Source: Nocardioides sp. REDSEA-S33_B3
GTDB taxonomy: Bacteria; Actinomycetota; Actinomycetes; Propionibacteriales; Nocardioidaceae
NCBI GenBank assembly: GCA_001627335.1
Contig: LUPK01000054.1
Span: 1-64,000 of the forward strand
Direction: 5' to 3'
Length of the DNA: 64,000 bases
Shown here: in pieces, positions 54,421-63,947 of the stretch
How the letters are laid out: every line of letters starts with the position of its first letter
Numbering within the stretch: the stretch's first letter is position 1
Position numbers and translations under genes: made by a program
Notes under the pieces: generated by a model
Database searches by the model: none
What the model was told of the DNA's origin: nothing
What the model saw: the letters and a program-made list of their open reading frames with translations, nothing else

Positions 54421-55206
54421 GTGGCGTCCATGACCGCGACCAGGGCGCTCGCCCCGGTCGGGGCCGCAGGCAAGCTCTTCGCCTTCGGCCTCGACGTGGG
54501 ACGGGCCCTGTTCCGACGACCCTTCCAGCTGCGCGAGTTCATCCAGCAGGCCTGGTTCATCGCGTCGGTGACCATCATCCCGACCGCCCTCGTGGCGATC
54601 CCCTTCGGCGCGGTGATCGCGCTGCAGGTCGGTGGCCTGATCAAGCAGTTCGGTGCCCAGTCCTTCACGGGCTCGGCCTCGGTGCTGGCGGTGGTCCAGC
54701 AGGCCGCACCGATCGCGACGGCACTGCTGATCGCCGGCGCCGGTGGCTCGGCGATCGCCGCCGACCTCGGCGCCCGCAAGATCCGCGAGGAGCTCGACGC
54801 CATGATGGTGCTGGGCATCGACCCGATCCAGCGCCTCGTCGTGCCCCGCGTGCTCGCCGCCATGCTCGTCGCCGTCTTCCTCAACGGCCTGGTCTCCGTC
54901 GTCGGCGTCGCCGGCGGCTACGTCTTCAACGTCGTCCTCCAGGACGGCACACCAGGCGCCTACATCGCCAGCTTCACCGCTCTGGCCCAGCTGCCCGACC
55001 TGTGGGTCGGCCTGGTCAAGGCGACCATCTTCGGTCTCATCGCCGCCGTGGTCGCCGCCTACAAGGGCATGAACGCCGCAGGTGGTCCCAAGGGCGTGGG
55101 TGACGCGGTGAACGAGTCCGTCGTCATCACGTTCGTCCTGCTCTTCATCGTCAACTTCGTCATCAGCGCGATCTACCTCCAGGTCGTGCCCCCGAAGACG
55201 GGCTGA
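54421..55206 (+). CDS. Mce permease YrbEA (MlaE family)
   Basis: A 261-residue MlaE-type permease with about five helices. The family loop REELDAMMVLGIDPIQRLVVPRVLA is the ATPase-contact motif. GTG 54421 follows the ATPase stop by 16 nt; ATG 54430 is also possible. It forms the channel together with the next gene product. Confidence 0.93.
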   Translation: MASMTATRALAPVGAAGKLFAFGLDVGRALFRRPFQLREFIQQAWFIASVTIIPTALVAIPFGAVIALQVGGLIKQFGAQSFTGSASVLAVVQQAAPIATALLIAGAGGSAIAADLGARKIREELDAMMVLGIDPIQRLVVPRVLAAMLVAVFLNGLVSVVGVAGGYVFNVVLQDGTPGAYIASFTALAQLPDLWVGLVKATIFGLIAAVVAAYKGMNAAGGPKGVGDAVNESVVITFVLLFIVNFVISAIYLQVVPPKTG

Positions 55207-55210
55207 TCCC

Positions 55211-56038
55211 ATGGCGAACCTCAAAGCGGTCTACACCAAGCCCCTCTCGTCCCTCGACGACCTGGGCCAGCAGCTGGCCTTCTACATCCGTGCCCTGGTG
55301 GCCGCGCCGGCCGCGGCCGTGCGCTACCAGAAGGAGGTCATGCGGATCCTCGCCGAGGTCACCCTCGGCTCCGGATCCCTGGCCGTGATCGGCGGCACCG
55401 TCGGCGTCATCGTCTCCATGACGTTCTTCACCGGTGCCCAGGTCGGGTTGTCCGGCTACGCCGCCCTCGACCAGATCGGCACCGCGCCCTTCGCCGGCTT
55501 CGTCTCGGCGTACTTCAACACCCGCGAGATCGCGCCGCTGGTGGCCGGCATCGCGCTCGCCGCGACCGTGGGCTGCGGCTTCACCGCCCAGCTCGGCGCG
55601 ATGCGGATCTCCGAGGAGATCGACGCCGTCGAGGTCATGGCGATCCCGTCGATGCAGTACCTCGTCTCCACGCGCATCGTGGGCGGCCTCATCGCGATCA
55701 TCCCGCTCTACGTCGTGGGGCTGCTGTCCTCCTACTTCGCGACCCGCCTGACGGTCATCCAGTTCTACGGCCAGTCCGCGGGCACCTACGACCACTACTT
55801 CAACCAGTTCCTGCCGCCCGGCGACGTGCTGTGGTCCTTCGGCAAGGTGCTGGTCTTCGCCGTCACCGTCATCCTGATCCACTGCTACTACGGCTACACC
55901 GCCTCCGGCGGCCCGGCCGGCGTGGGCGTGGCCGTGGGCCGCGCGGTGCGGACGTCCATCGTGGCCGTGAACGTCATCGACCTGTTCTTGTCGATGGCGA
56001 TCTGGGGCACCACCACGACCGTGAGACTGGCGGGCTAG
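55211..56038 (+). CDS. Mce permease YrbEB (MlaE family)
   Basis: A 275-residue second MlaE permease. The coupling loop is SEEIDAVEVMAIPSMQYLVSTRIVGG, and YGYTASGGPAGVGVAVGRAVR is near the end. It is 4 nt after yrbEA and 4 nt before mceA, as in the standard order. N-terminal residues 1-40 are a soluble amphipathic stretch that usually lies on the membrane. Confidence 0.93.
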   Translation: MANLKAVYTKPLSSLDDLGQQLAFYIRALVAAPAAAVRYQKEVMRILAEVTLGSGSLAVIGGTVGVIVSMTFFTGAQVGLSGYAALDQIGTAPFAGFVSAYFNTREIAPLVAGIALAATVGCGFTAQLGAMRISEEIDAVEVMAIPSMQYLVSTRIVGGLIAIIPLYVVGLLSSYFATRLTVIQFYGQSAGTYDHYFNQFLPPGDVLWSFGKVLVFAVTVILIHCYYGYTASGGPAGVGVAVGRAVRTSIVAVNVIDLFLSMAIWGTTTTVRLAG

Positions 56039-56042
56039 GCCG

Positions 56043-57323
56043 ATGTTGAAGCAGTTCAAGCTCCTCGGGATCGTCTTCCTCGCGCTGCTCCTCAGCGGCG
56101 TGTGGCTGACCTATGCCGTGTTCACCAAGAAGTTCGCCGAGTACGACGAGGTGACGCTGCAGTCCTCGACCCTCGGCCTGCAGCTGCCGACCCGCGGCGA
56201 CGTGAAGATCCGCGGCGTGATCATCGGCGAGGTGCTCGACTACGAGCCGGTCGCCGACGGCGCCGAGGTGACCCTGGGCATCTACCCCGAGGAGATCGAC
56301 CAGGTCCCGGCCAACGTCACCGGCCAGATCGTGCCCAAGACCCTGTTCGGCGAGAAGTACGTCTCCCTGGTGATCCCCGAGGCCCCGGCCTCGGAGTCGA
56401 TGCAGGCCGGCGACGTCATCGACCAGACCAAGACCGCCACCGAGGTCGAGGCCGTCCTCAACGACCTCTACCCGCTGCTGCGGACCGTGCAGCCGGCCGA
56501 GCTCAACATGACGCTCAACGCGCTGGCGACGGCGCTCGAGGGCCGCGGCGACCAGCTCGGCGACAACCTCGAGACGGTCGACCGCTACCTCAAGCGGTTC
56601 AACCCGCAGCTGCCCGCGCTGGTCGAGGACCTCCGCCTCACCGCCGAGGTCTCCGACATCTACGCCGACGTGCTGCCCGAGGTGGGGCAGATCCTGCGCG
56701 ACCAGATCACCACGCTGGGCACGCTCGAGGACCGCGAGGACACCCTCAACGCCCTGTTCAACGACGTGTCGGCGTTCTCCGGGAGCGCCGAGGACTTCCT
56801 GCGCACCAACGGCGACAACCTGATCCGCCTCGGCGAGGTCAGCAAGCCGCAGGTGACCATGCTGGCCAAGTACGCCCCGGAGTTCTCCTGCCTGACCAAG
56901 GGCATCGTCAACGCCGGCAAGCTGCAGGCCGAGGCCTTCCGCAACTTCACCCTCCACATCGTGCTGGAGACGCTGCCCAACCAGCCGCGCGGCTACAACG
57001 TCAACGACAAGCCCCGCTACGGCGAGGACCGCGGCCCCACCTGCCTGAACCTGCCCAACCCGCCCTGGAACCAGGACAACCCCGTGCGTGCGCAACCGAA
57101 CTTCGACGACGGCGTGGACGAGCCGACCGGCAAGGGCACCTCGCGCGTGGCCCCCGGTCCGTGGTTCCGCAGCAGCGAGGGCTGGACCGGCACCGCGAAC
57201 GAGTCCTCCTTCCTCAAGGAGCTGCTCGCGCCGGGCCTGGGCGTCAGCTCCGCGGACGTCTCTGACCTCGGCCCGCTCCTGATCGGCCCGATGGCCCGTG
57301 GGGCGGAGGTGAGCATGCGATGA
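56043..57323 (+). CDS. MceA family protein
   Basis: A 426-residue Mce subunit: an N-terminal membrane helix (residues 8-27), an MlaD domain (about 38-115, TLQSSTLGLQLPTRGDVKIRG and VPKTLFGEKYVSLVIP) and a long helical region that builds the tunnel with the other Mce chains. The C-terminal part is unusually charged with Pro and Trp (NLPNPPWNQDN) and may reach the cell wall. ATG 56043. It probably binds sterols or fatty acids, which is inferred. Confidence 0.9.
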   Translation: MLKQFKLLGIVFLALLLSGVWLTYAVFTKKFAEYDEVTLQSSTLGLQLPTRGDVKIRGVIIGEVLDYEPVADGAEVTLGIYPEEIDQVPANVTGQIVPKTLFGEKYVSLVIPEAPASESMQAGDVIDQTKTATEVEAVLNDLYPLLRTVQPAELNMTLNALATALEGRGDQLGDNLETVDRYLKRFNPQLPALVEDLRLTAEVSDIYADVLPEVGQILRDQITTLGTLEDREDTLNALFNDVSAFSGSAEDFLRTNGDNLIRLGEVSKPQVTMLAKYAPEFSCLTKGIVNAGKLQAEAFRNFTLHIVLETLPNQPRGYNVNDKPRYGEDRGPTCLNLPNPPWNQDNPVRAQPNFDDGVDEPTGKGTSRVAPGPWFRSSEGWTGTANESSFLKELLAPGLGVSSADVSDLGPLLIGPMARGAEVSMR

Positions 57324-58354
57324 AGCTCCTCGACGCCAAGACCTCGGCCGACCTCGTCAAGCTCCTGGTCTTCATCGTGGTCACGACCCTGGCCACCGGC
57401 CTGTTGGTCGTCATGGTCGGCAACCTGACCTTCGGGGCCTCCAAGCCCTACAAGGCCGAGTTCGTCGACGCGACCGGCGTGGTCAAGGGCGACGACGTCC
57501 GGGTGGCCGGCGTGAAGGTCGGCAGCGTGACCGACATCGAGATCATCGACCGCACCCGGGCGCTGGTCTCCTTCGACGTCGACTCCGACGTCTCGGTCAA
57601 CCTCGCGACCCACGCCGCCATCCGCTACCGCAACCTCGTCGGCCAGCGCTACATCTCGCTGAGCCAGCAGGTGGGCGACACCACGCCGCTGGAGGAGGAC
57701 GCCGTCATCGACGTCCGCAACACCAGCCCGGCCCTGGACCTGACGGTGCTCTTCAACGGCTTCAAGCCGCTGTTCCAGGCACTCTCGCCCGACGACATCA
57801 ACCAGTTGTCCTTCGAGATCGTCCAGGTCTTCCAGGGCGAGGGCGGGACGCTGGAGAGCCTGCTGGGGCACACGGCCTCGGTGACCAAGACGCTCGCCGA
57901 CCGCGACGAGGTCATCACCGACCTGATCGTGAACCTCGACGACGTGCTGGACCGGATCGCCGACCGCGACAGCGAGCTCAGCGACCTGATCATCAGCTTC
58001 AAGCAGCTGGTCAAGGGCCTCAAGCAGGACCGCAAGCCCATCCTGGACTCCCTCGAGCAGATCTCGGCGCTCTCGGAGGAGACCGCGTCGCTGGTCACCG
58101 GCATCCGCAAGCCGTTCACCAACGACATCTTGCAGCTGCGCCGCTTCGCCGACAACGTCAACCGCAACAAGGGTGAGCTCGACCGTGCGCTGCAGGTGCT
58201 TCCGATCAAGCTGGAGAAGGTGGGCCGCACCGCGATCTACGGCTCCTACTTCAACTTCTACCTCTGCCACTTCCAGGGCCGCGTCCGCCTGCCCGGCGGC
58301 AGCTCGATCCCGGTCGACTACAACGTGGGTGGAGCGAGGTGTGACCTCGGATGA
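57320..58354 (+). CDS. MceB family protein
   Basis: A 344-residue Mce subunit with a membrane helix (about 13-35), an MlaD domain (about 40-115, VKGDDVRVAGVKVGSVTDIEI and HAAIRYRNLVGQRYISL), and a helical part rich in Asp and Leu that ends in a short Cys-containing tail (FYLCHFQG ... GARCDLG). The ATGA overlap with mceA and that with mceC show translational coupling. Confidence 0.9.
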   Translation: MKLLDAKTSADLVKLLVFIVVTTLATGLLVVMVGNLTFGASKPYKAEFVDATGVVKGDDVRVAGVKVGSVTDIEIIDRTRALVSFDVDSDVSVNLATHAAIRYRNLVGQRYISLSQQVGDTTPLEEDAVIDVRNTSPALDLTVLFNGFKPLFQALSPDDINQLSFEIVQVFQGEGGTLESLLGHTASVTKTLADRDEVITDLIVNLDDVLDRIADRDSELSDLIISFKQLVKGLKQDRKPILDSLEQISALSEETASLVTGIRKPFTNDILQLRRFADNVNRNKGELDRALQVLPIKLEKVGRTAIYGSYFNFYLCHFQGRVRLPGGSSIPVDYNVGGARCDLG

Positions 58355-59337
58355 AGCCCTTCCGTGAGCGCAACCCCGTCGTCGTGGGTGCCATCAGCAT
58401 CGCGGTCCTCGCGATCGCGCTGGTCGCGGCCTTCCGGGCCCAGGACCTCCCGCTGATCGGCGGCGGCGACACCTACTACGCCAACTTCTCCGAGGCCGGC
58501 GGCATCAAGGTCGGCGACGAGGTCCGCATCGCCGGTGTCCGCGTGGGCGCCGTCGAGAGCATCGAGCTCGACGGTGACAAGGTCCACGTCGGGTTCCGCA
58601 TCAAGACCGACTCCCAGTTCGGCCCGACCTCGCGCGCCGACCTGAAGGTCAAGACGCTGCTCGGCGACATGTTCCTCGCCATCGAGCCCGCCGGCTCCGG
58701 CCAGATGGCCGAGGGCACCACGATCCCGGTGGAGCGGACCAGCTCCCCCTACGACGTCGTCCAGGCATTCGAGGGCCTGGCCGACACCGCCGGCGACATC
58801 AACACCGACCAGCTGGCGCAGTCCCTGACCACGCTGGCCGACCTCTCGCGCAACACCCCGGAGGAGTTCCAGGGGGCGCTGGAGGGTGTCTCGGCGCTGT
58901 CGTCCAACGTCGCGGCCAAGAACGACGAGATCAACTCGCTGCTGAAGAACCTGCGTCGCGTCTCGACCGTCCTCGACGACCGTGACCAGGACATCATCGA
59001 GCTGATGGAGGACTCCGACGTCCTCTTCCGGGCCCTGGTCGCGCGCCGCGACGCCGTGCACCGGCTCCTGGTGTCGACCACGCAGCTCTCCCAGGAGCTG
59101 ACCGCCCTGGTGCGCGACACCCGCGCTGACCTCAAGCCGGCGCTGGAGAGCCTCGAGGAGGTCCTCGACGTGCTCAACAAGAACGAGGACAACATCGACG
59201 ACAGCATCCGGCTGATGGCGCCCTTCTACCGGGTCTTCGCCAACACCCTGGGCAGCGGACCCTGGTTCGACACCTACATCCAGAACTTCCCGCTGGCCCC
59301 GCTGCCCGACCTGACCAACGGAGGTGGGATCGGATGA
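58351..59337 (+). CDS. MceC family protein
   Basis: A 328-residue Mce subunit with a membrane helix (about 10-30), an MlaD domain (EAGGIKVGDEVRIAGVRVGAVESIEL; ADLKVKTLLGDMFLAIEPAG) and a helical shaft. It ends soon after WFDTYIQNFPLAPLPD and is the shortest of the six. It overlaps both neighbours by 4 nt. Confidence 0.9.
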   Translation: MKPFRERNPVVVGAISIAVLAIALVAAFRAQDLPLIGGGDTYYANFSEAGGIKVGDEVRIAGVRVGAVESIELDGDKVHVGFRIKTDSQFGPTSRADLKVKTLLGDMFLAIEPAGSGQMAEGTTIPVERTSSPYDVVQAFEGLADTAGDINTDQLAQSLTTLADLSRNTPEEFQGALEGVSALSSNVAAKNDEINSLLKNLRRVSTVLDDRDQDIIELMEDSDVLFRALVARRDAVHRLLVSTTQLSQELTALVRDTRADLKPALESLEEVLDVLNKNEDNIDDSIRLMAPFYRVFANTLGSGPWFDTYIQNFPLAPLPDLTNGGGIG

Positions 59338-60479
59338 GCGCCGTGTCCAGCGTCCTGGGCCGCCTCGTGGTCCCGGTGGTCCTGCTCGCCCTCGTCGTCG
59401 TCGCCGCGTTCACGCTCTTCGGCGAGGAGGAGCGCAAGACGCTCACCGCCAGCTTCCCGCGGACCGTCTCGGTCTACGAGGGCTCCGACGTGCGCGTCCT
59501 CGGCGTCCCGGTGGGCACCGTCGACACGGTCACCCCCTCGGGCACCGAGGTCGTGGTGACCATGAGCTACGACCCGGAGGTGCAGATCCCTGCGGACGCG
59601 AAGGCCGTCATCATCGCGCCGTCGATCGTGGGCGACCGCTTCATCCAGCTCACCCCGGCCTACACCGGGGGAGAGGTGCTGGCCAGCGGCGAGGTGATCG
59701 GCGTCGACCGCACCGCCACCCCGCTGGAGCTCGACGACATCTACGAGAGCCTCGACCACCTCAACGTCGCGCTGGGTCCCAACGGCGCCAACGAGAACGG
59801 TGCACTGACCGACCTGCTCGAGGTCACCGCCGACAACTTCGGTGGCCAGGGAGCCCGGTTCAACCAGACGATCTCCGACTTCGGGGACCTCAGCGCCACC
59901 CTCGACGACAACAAGGAGGAGCTCTTCTCCTCCCTGACCGAGGTGCAGGCCTTCGTCAGCACGCTGGCCGAGAACGACACCACGGTGCGGCAGTTCAACA
60001 CCTCGCTCTCCGACGTCAGCGAGCTGCTCGCCGGCGAGCGCCAGGAGCTGGTCGCTTCGCTGGACAACCTCGGCACCGCCCTGGGCCAGGTCAAGGACTT
60101 CGTCGAGACCAACCAGGACGTCCTGGGCCGTGACATCACCAAGCTCAACCGGGTGGCCAAGGTGCTGGTCAAGCAGCGCGTGAACCTCGAGGAGGTGCTC
60201 GCGGTCGCGCCGCTGGCGCTCAACAACCTCGCGCTCACCTACAACCCCCAGGCCGGCACGCTCGACGCCAACACCAACATCGGCAACATCGAGAACCAGC
60301 TGGTCAACGACCCGGGCCTGCTGCTGTGCACCGTCGTCAACTCCGTCGACCCGACCGGAGCGCTGTGCGACCTGATCCAGGCCACCGCGCCCCGCACATC
60401 CACCGGCACCGGCGCTCGGACCGTGGCGCCCCAGGTGGCCGACCCCACGCTGGGCGGCCTCGTGGAGGTGACCCGCTGA
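59334..60479 (+). CDS. MceD family protein
   Basis: A 381-residue Mce subunit with a membrane helix (about 9-28), an MlaD domain (VYEGSDVRVLGVPVGTVDTV; AVIIAPSIVGDRFIQLTPAY) and coiled-coil helices of Asn/Leu/Asp type (LDHLNVALGPNGANENGALTDLL). The order after mceC matches the standard operon. The ATG overlaps mceC by 4 nt, and the stop shares one base with mceE. Confidence 0.9.
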   Translation: MSAVSSVLGRLVVPVVLLALVVVAAFTLFGEEERKTLTASFPRTVSVYEGSDVRVLGVPVGTVDTVTPSGTEVVVTMSYDPEVQIPADAKAVIIAPSIVGDRFIQLTPAYTGGEVLASGEVIGVDRTATPLELDDIYESLDHLNVALGPNGANENGALTDLLEVTADNFGGQGARFNQTISDFGDLSATLDDNKEELFSSLTEVQAFVSTLAENDTTVRQFNTSLSDVSELLAGERQELVASLDNLGTALGQVKDFVETNQDVLGRDITKLNRVAKVLVKQRVNLEEVLAVAPLALNNLALTYNPQAGTLDANTNIGNIENQLVNDPGLLLCTVVNSVDPTGALCDLIQATAPRTSTGTGARTVAPQVADPTLGGLVEVTR

Positions 60480-61915
60480 TGCGCCGTACGACGCTGCGCC
60501 GCACGCGCCTGGCCCTCGGCCTGCTCGCGGCCTCGCTGACCCTCTCGGCCTGCGAGTTCGACGTCTACTCGCTGCCGCTGCCCGGTGGCCCCGACACCGG
60601 GGACGACCCGATCACGGTGACCGCGATGTTCGCCGACGTGCTCGACCTGGTGCCCAAGTCGACGGTGAAGATCAACGACATCACCGTCGGCACGGTCACC
60701 GACGTCGACCTCGACGGCTACACCGCCCTGGTCACCATGGAGCTGCAGAACGACGTGGACCTCCCCGACGACGCGGTGGCCCGCCTGCGGCAGACCTCGC
60801 TGCTCGGCGAGAAGTTCGTCGAGCTCGACGCCCCCGCCGACGGTGGCAACGCCGAACGGCTCGGCGACGGCGACCTCATCCAGCTCGAGCAGACCGGCCG
60901 CAACCCCGAGGTCGAGGAGGTGCTCGGCGCGCTGTCGCTGGTCCTCAACGGCGGCGGTGTCGCGCAGCTGAAGACGATCGCCTCCGAGCTCAACAACGCC
61001 CTCGAGGGCCGCGAGGACTCCGCGCGGTCGGTGCTGCGCCAGCTCGACGTGTTCACCGAGACCCTCGATGACAACAAGGCCGACATCGTCGACGCCATCG
61101 AGCGGCTCAACCAGCTGGCCATCTCGGTGCGCCAGCAGCAGGGCACCATCGACGACGCCCTCGACGAGCTGCCGAGCGCCCTGCGCTCGCTGGACCGTCA
61201 GCGCGAGGACCTCGTCACGATGCTGCAGTCGCTCAACGAGCTCGGCGACGTGGGCGTCCGGGTCATCGAGCAGTCCAAGGACACGACCATCGAGACCATC
61301 CGCCAGCTCCAGCCCGTGCTGACCGAGCTCGCGAACTCCGGTGACGCCTTCGTGAAGTCCGTCAACGTCGCCCTGACCTACCCCTTCGTCGACGAGGTGG
61401 TCGGCCGCGACCCGCAGGTCGCCCGCAACCTGCACATGGGCGACTACACCAACCTCTCCGTCGAGCTCGAGGTCGACCTCTCCCTCGGCATCACCGGTGT
61501 GCCCACCAGCCTGCCGACCCTGCTGCCGACCGAGCTGGAGCCCACCGCGGTCGTCGGAGCGGTCCTCAACTGCCTGGCCAGTGCCGACCTCACCTCCAAC
61601 TCGTGCCAGAAGGTGCTCGGCAGCGTCGAGCTGCTCCTGCAGCTGCGCGAGGAGTGCGCCAAGCCCAAGAACGAGGAGGTCGTGGTCTGCTCGCTGCTCA
61701 GCAACCTGCCCGGGCTCCCGGACCTCCCGGGCCTGGGCGGCATCGAGCTGCCGATCCTCGGTGACCTGTTCGGTGGCACCAGCGGTGGCCAGGGCCTGCC
61801 GCGCACCGCTCCCGGCGGGGGAGCGGAGCCCACGGGGCCCCAGGTCTCCGAGCTCGCCGCGCTCTACGACGCCGACCTGGTCGGCCTGATGATCCCGGGG
61901 ATGGTGGTCTCGTGA
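60479..61915 (+). CDS. MceE family lipoprotein
   Basis: A 478-residue Mce subunit that is a lipoprotein: Arg-rich start, hydrophobic core and lipobox LTLSAC (Cys25), as in mycobacterial MceE/LprK. The MlaD domain follows (VLDLVPKSTVKINDITVGTVTDVDL; RLRQTSLLGEKFVELD), then long helices. The C-terminal region has repeats of Pro-Gly-Leu (LPGLPDLPGLGG). ATG 60479 is used; the longer frame upstream lies inside mceD. Confidence 0.93.
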   Translation: MRRTTLRRTRLALGLLAASLTLSACEFDVYSLPLPGGPDTGDDPITVTAMFADVLDLVPKSTVKINDITVGTVTDVDLDGYTALVTMELQNDVDLPDDAVARLRQTSLLGEKFVELDAPADGGNAERLGDGDLIQLEQTGRNPEVEEVLGALSLVLNGGGVAQLKTIASELNNALEGREDSARSVLRQLDVFTETLDDNKADIVDAIERLNQLAISVRQQQGTIDDALDELPSALRSLDRQREDLVTMLQSLNELGDVGVRVIEQSKDTTIETIRQLQPVLTELANSGDAFVKSVNVALTYPFVDEVVGRDPQVARNLHMGDYTNLSVELEVDLSLGITGVPTSLPTLLPTELEPTAVVGAVLNCLASADLTSNSCQKVLGSVELLLQLREECAKPKNEEVVVCSLLSNLPGLPDLPGLGGIELPILGDLFGGTSGGQGLPRTAPGGGAEPTGPQVSELAALYDADLVGLMIPGMVVS

Positions 61916-63204
61916 TCACGCGCCGTACCAAGATCCAGCTGCTCGTCTTCGTGGTCATCACGCTGGTCGGCTGCAGCTTCGTCGGAGCCCGCTACGCCAA
62001 GCTCGACCGGCTGTTCTACGACAGCGCCTACACCGTCACCGCGCACTTCGGCTCCTCCGGCGGCATCTTCGCCGGCGCCGAGGTGACCTACCGCGGCGTG
62101 CAGATCGGGAAGGTCGACCGGCTGGTCCTCACCGAGGAGGGCGTCGACGTCGAGCTGGCGATCGACAACCAGCACGACTCGATCCCCGCGGCGACGCTGG
62201 CGCTGGTCGGCAACAAGTCCGCCGTCGGTGAGCAGTACGTCGAGCTCCAGCCCAAGTCCAACGACGAGCCCTATCTCGCCGACGGCTCCGAGATCGCGAT
62301 GGCCGACACCCGGACCCCCATCCAGGTCGAGCAGCTGCTCTCCAACCTGGCCACCACCGTCGGCTCCGTGGACCGCAAGGCCCTGAAGACCACGGTCACC
62401 GAGCTCGGTGCTGCGTTCGCCGGCACCGGCGAGGAGCTGCAGCAGATCATCGACACCGGCAACGACTTCATCAACGCCGCCAACGACAACTTCGACACCA
62501 CCACGGCGCTGATCCGGGACGGCAACACCGTCCTGAACGGCCAGATCGCCTCCGAGAGCGCGATCCGCTCGTTCGCCCGCAACCTCTCCCTGTTCACCGG
62601 GGCGCTGGCCGACGCCGACCCGGAGATCAACACGCTCCTCGACAACGGCTCGGGCGCTGCGGTCGCGCTGCGTCGCTTCATCGACGACAACGAGGTCGAG
62701 CTCGGCAGCCTGATCAACAACCTGATCACCACCGGGGAGATCGTGACCCGTCGCCTCGACGGTCTCGAGCAGATCCTGGTGATCTACCCCTACGTCGTCG
62801 AGGGCGGCTTCACCGTCGTCTCCAAGTCGCCGGACACCGGTCTCTACGACGCCCACTTCGGCCTGATCATCACCACGAACCCGATCTGCCACGACGGCTA
62901 CCAGAGCACCGACACCCGTCCGCCGCAGAACGGCGAGAACCGGCCGATGAACGAGGAGGCCCGCTGCGACGAGCCTCCCGCGGTGAGCAACGCCCGCGGT
63001 GCGCAGAACATCTACGACCGCTTCCGTGCTCCGGCCGACTACGACTCCGAGGTCGTGGCCTCCTACGACCCCGAGTCGGAGACCCTCACCTGGGGCGACC
63101 GCGTGCCTGGTTCCTTGACCTCCCCGGGTAGCGTGGCGCCGCGCACCCTGGGGAAGGAGTCCTGGAAGTGGCTGTTCCTCCAGCCCCTGACGTCGAGCCG
63201 GTGA
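61912..63204 (+). CDS. MceF family protein
   Basis: A 430-residue Mce subunit with a membrane helix (about 7-25), an MlaD domain (SGGIFAGAEVTYRGVQIGKVDRLVL; LVGNKSAVGEQYVELQPK) and a helical shaft. After about residue 300 follows a loop with two Cys (CHDGY, RCDEPP) and a DPESETLTWGDRV tail. GTG 61912 overlaps mceE by 4 nt. It closes the A-F set. Confidence 0.92.
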   Translation: MITRRTKIQLLVFVVITLVGCSFVGARYAKLDRLFYDSAYTVTAHFGSSGGIFAGAEVTYRGVQIGKVDRLVLTEEGVDVELAIDNQHDSIPAATLALVGNKSAVGEQYVELQPKSNDEPYLADGSEIAMADTRTPIQVEQLLSNLATTVGSVDRKALKTTVTELGAAFAGTGEELQQIIDTGNDFINAANDNFDTTTALIRDGNTVLNGQIASESAIRSFARNLSLFTGALADADPEINTLLDNGSGAAVALRRFIDDNEVELGSLINNLITTGEIVTRRLDGLEQILVIYPYVVEGGFTVVSKSPDTGLYDAHFGLIITTNPICHDGYQSTDTRPPQNGENRPMNEEARCDEPPAVSNARGAQNIYDRFRAPADYDSEVVASYDPESETLTWGDRVPGSLTSPGSVAPRTLGKESWKWLFLQPLTSSR

Positions 63205-63947
63205 GCGGCGAGGACGCCGATCAGCAGCACGGGTCCCACGACCGCAGCTCCACCTCGCCGGGCTTCCGGCTGGTGCTGGCGGTCGTGCTCGTGCTGGTGC
63301 TGATCGGCTCCCTGGTCACCACCGGGCTCCTGCTGGCCTCCCGCACGTCGGCGGCCAGCGGCGGTCTGCCCGGCCGGGTGGGCGCGCTGCTCTCCGGTGA
63401 GAACGCCGTGGCCGCCGAGCGCGAGGCGGTGCTCTCGGTGGCGACCCAGTTCATGCTGCGGGTCAACACCTACGGGCCCGAGGACCTCTCCGACGACGGC
63501 ACCATGCCCGACTATCGCGAGCGGGTGGGCGAGCTGATCACGCCCGCCTTCCGCGCGGACTTCGAGCAGCAGGTCGGGACCGCCGAGCTGACCGTCGCCC
63601 AGGCCGAGCTCGGCCGGGCGTGCGAGGTCTACGGCGCCGGGGTCTCGGGCATGGACGCCGACTCCGCGACCGCGCTGGTCGCCGGGGCCTTCGTGAACTC
63701 CTACCCCGGCAGCGGCAAGCGCGCCGACGAGCGCATCGAGACCGATCCTGCGCCGTTCCGGGTCCGGGTCTCGCTGGTCAAGGTCTCCGGAGAGTGGCTG
63801 GTCGACGACTTCACCCCCGTCACCGGCAGCGGCGTGACGCTGGACCCGAGCGAGGCTCCCGAGCCGGGCACCGAGCCCGACGGCTCCGGTTCCGAAGGGG
63901 CCGGTCCGGAAAGCGCGAGCCCCGAGCCCACGGAGGACGAGCAGTGA
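63201..63947 (+). CDS. Mce-associated membrane protein
   Basis: A 248-residue protein of the type found after mceF: a short acidic start, one membrane helix (FRLVLAVVLVLVLIGSLVTTGLLLA), and a soluble outer domain (VATQFMLRVNTYGPEDLSD; VRVSLVKVSGEWLVDDFTPVTG) like the NTF2-type fold of Mas proteins. A Pro/Glu/Ser tail follows. GTG 63201 overlaps the mceF stop as GTGA, like its neighbours, and was preferred to GTG 63168. It probably stabilises the Mce complex. Confidence 0.82.
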   Translation: MSGEDADQQHGSHDRSSTSPGFRLVLAVVLVLVLIGSLVTTGLLLASRTSAASGGLPGRVGALLSGENAVAAEREAVLSVATQFMLRVNTYGPEDLSDDGTMPDYRERVGELITPAFRADFEQQVGTAELTVAQAELGRACEVYGAGVSGMDADSATALVAGAFVNSYPGSGKRADERIETDPAPFRVRVSLVKVSGEWLVDDFTPVTGSGVTLDPSEAPEPGTEPDGSGSEGAGPESASPEPTEDEQ

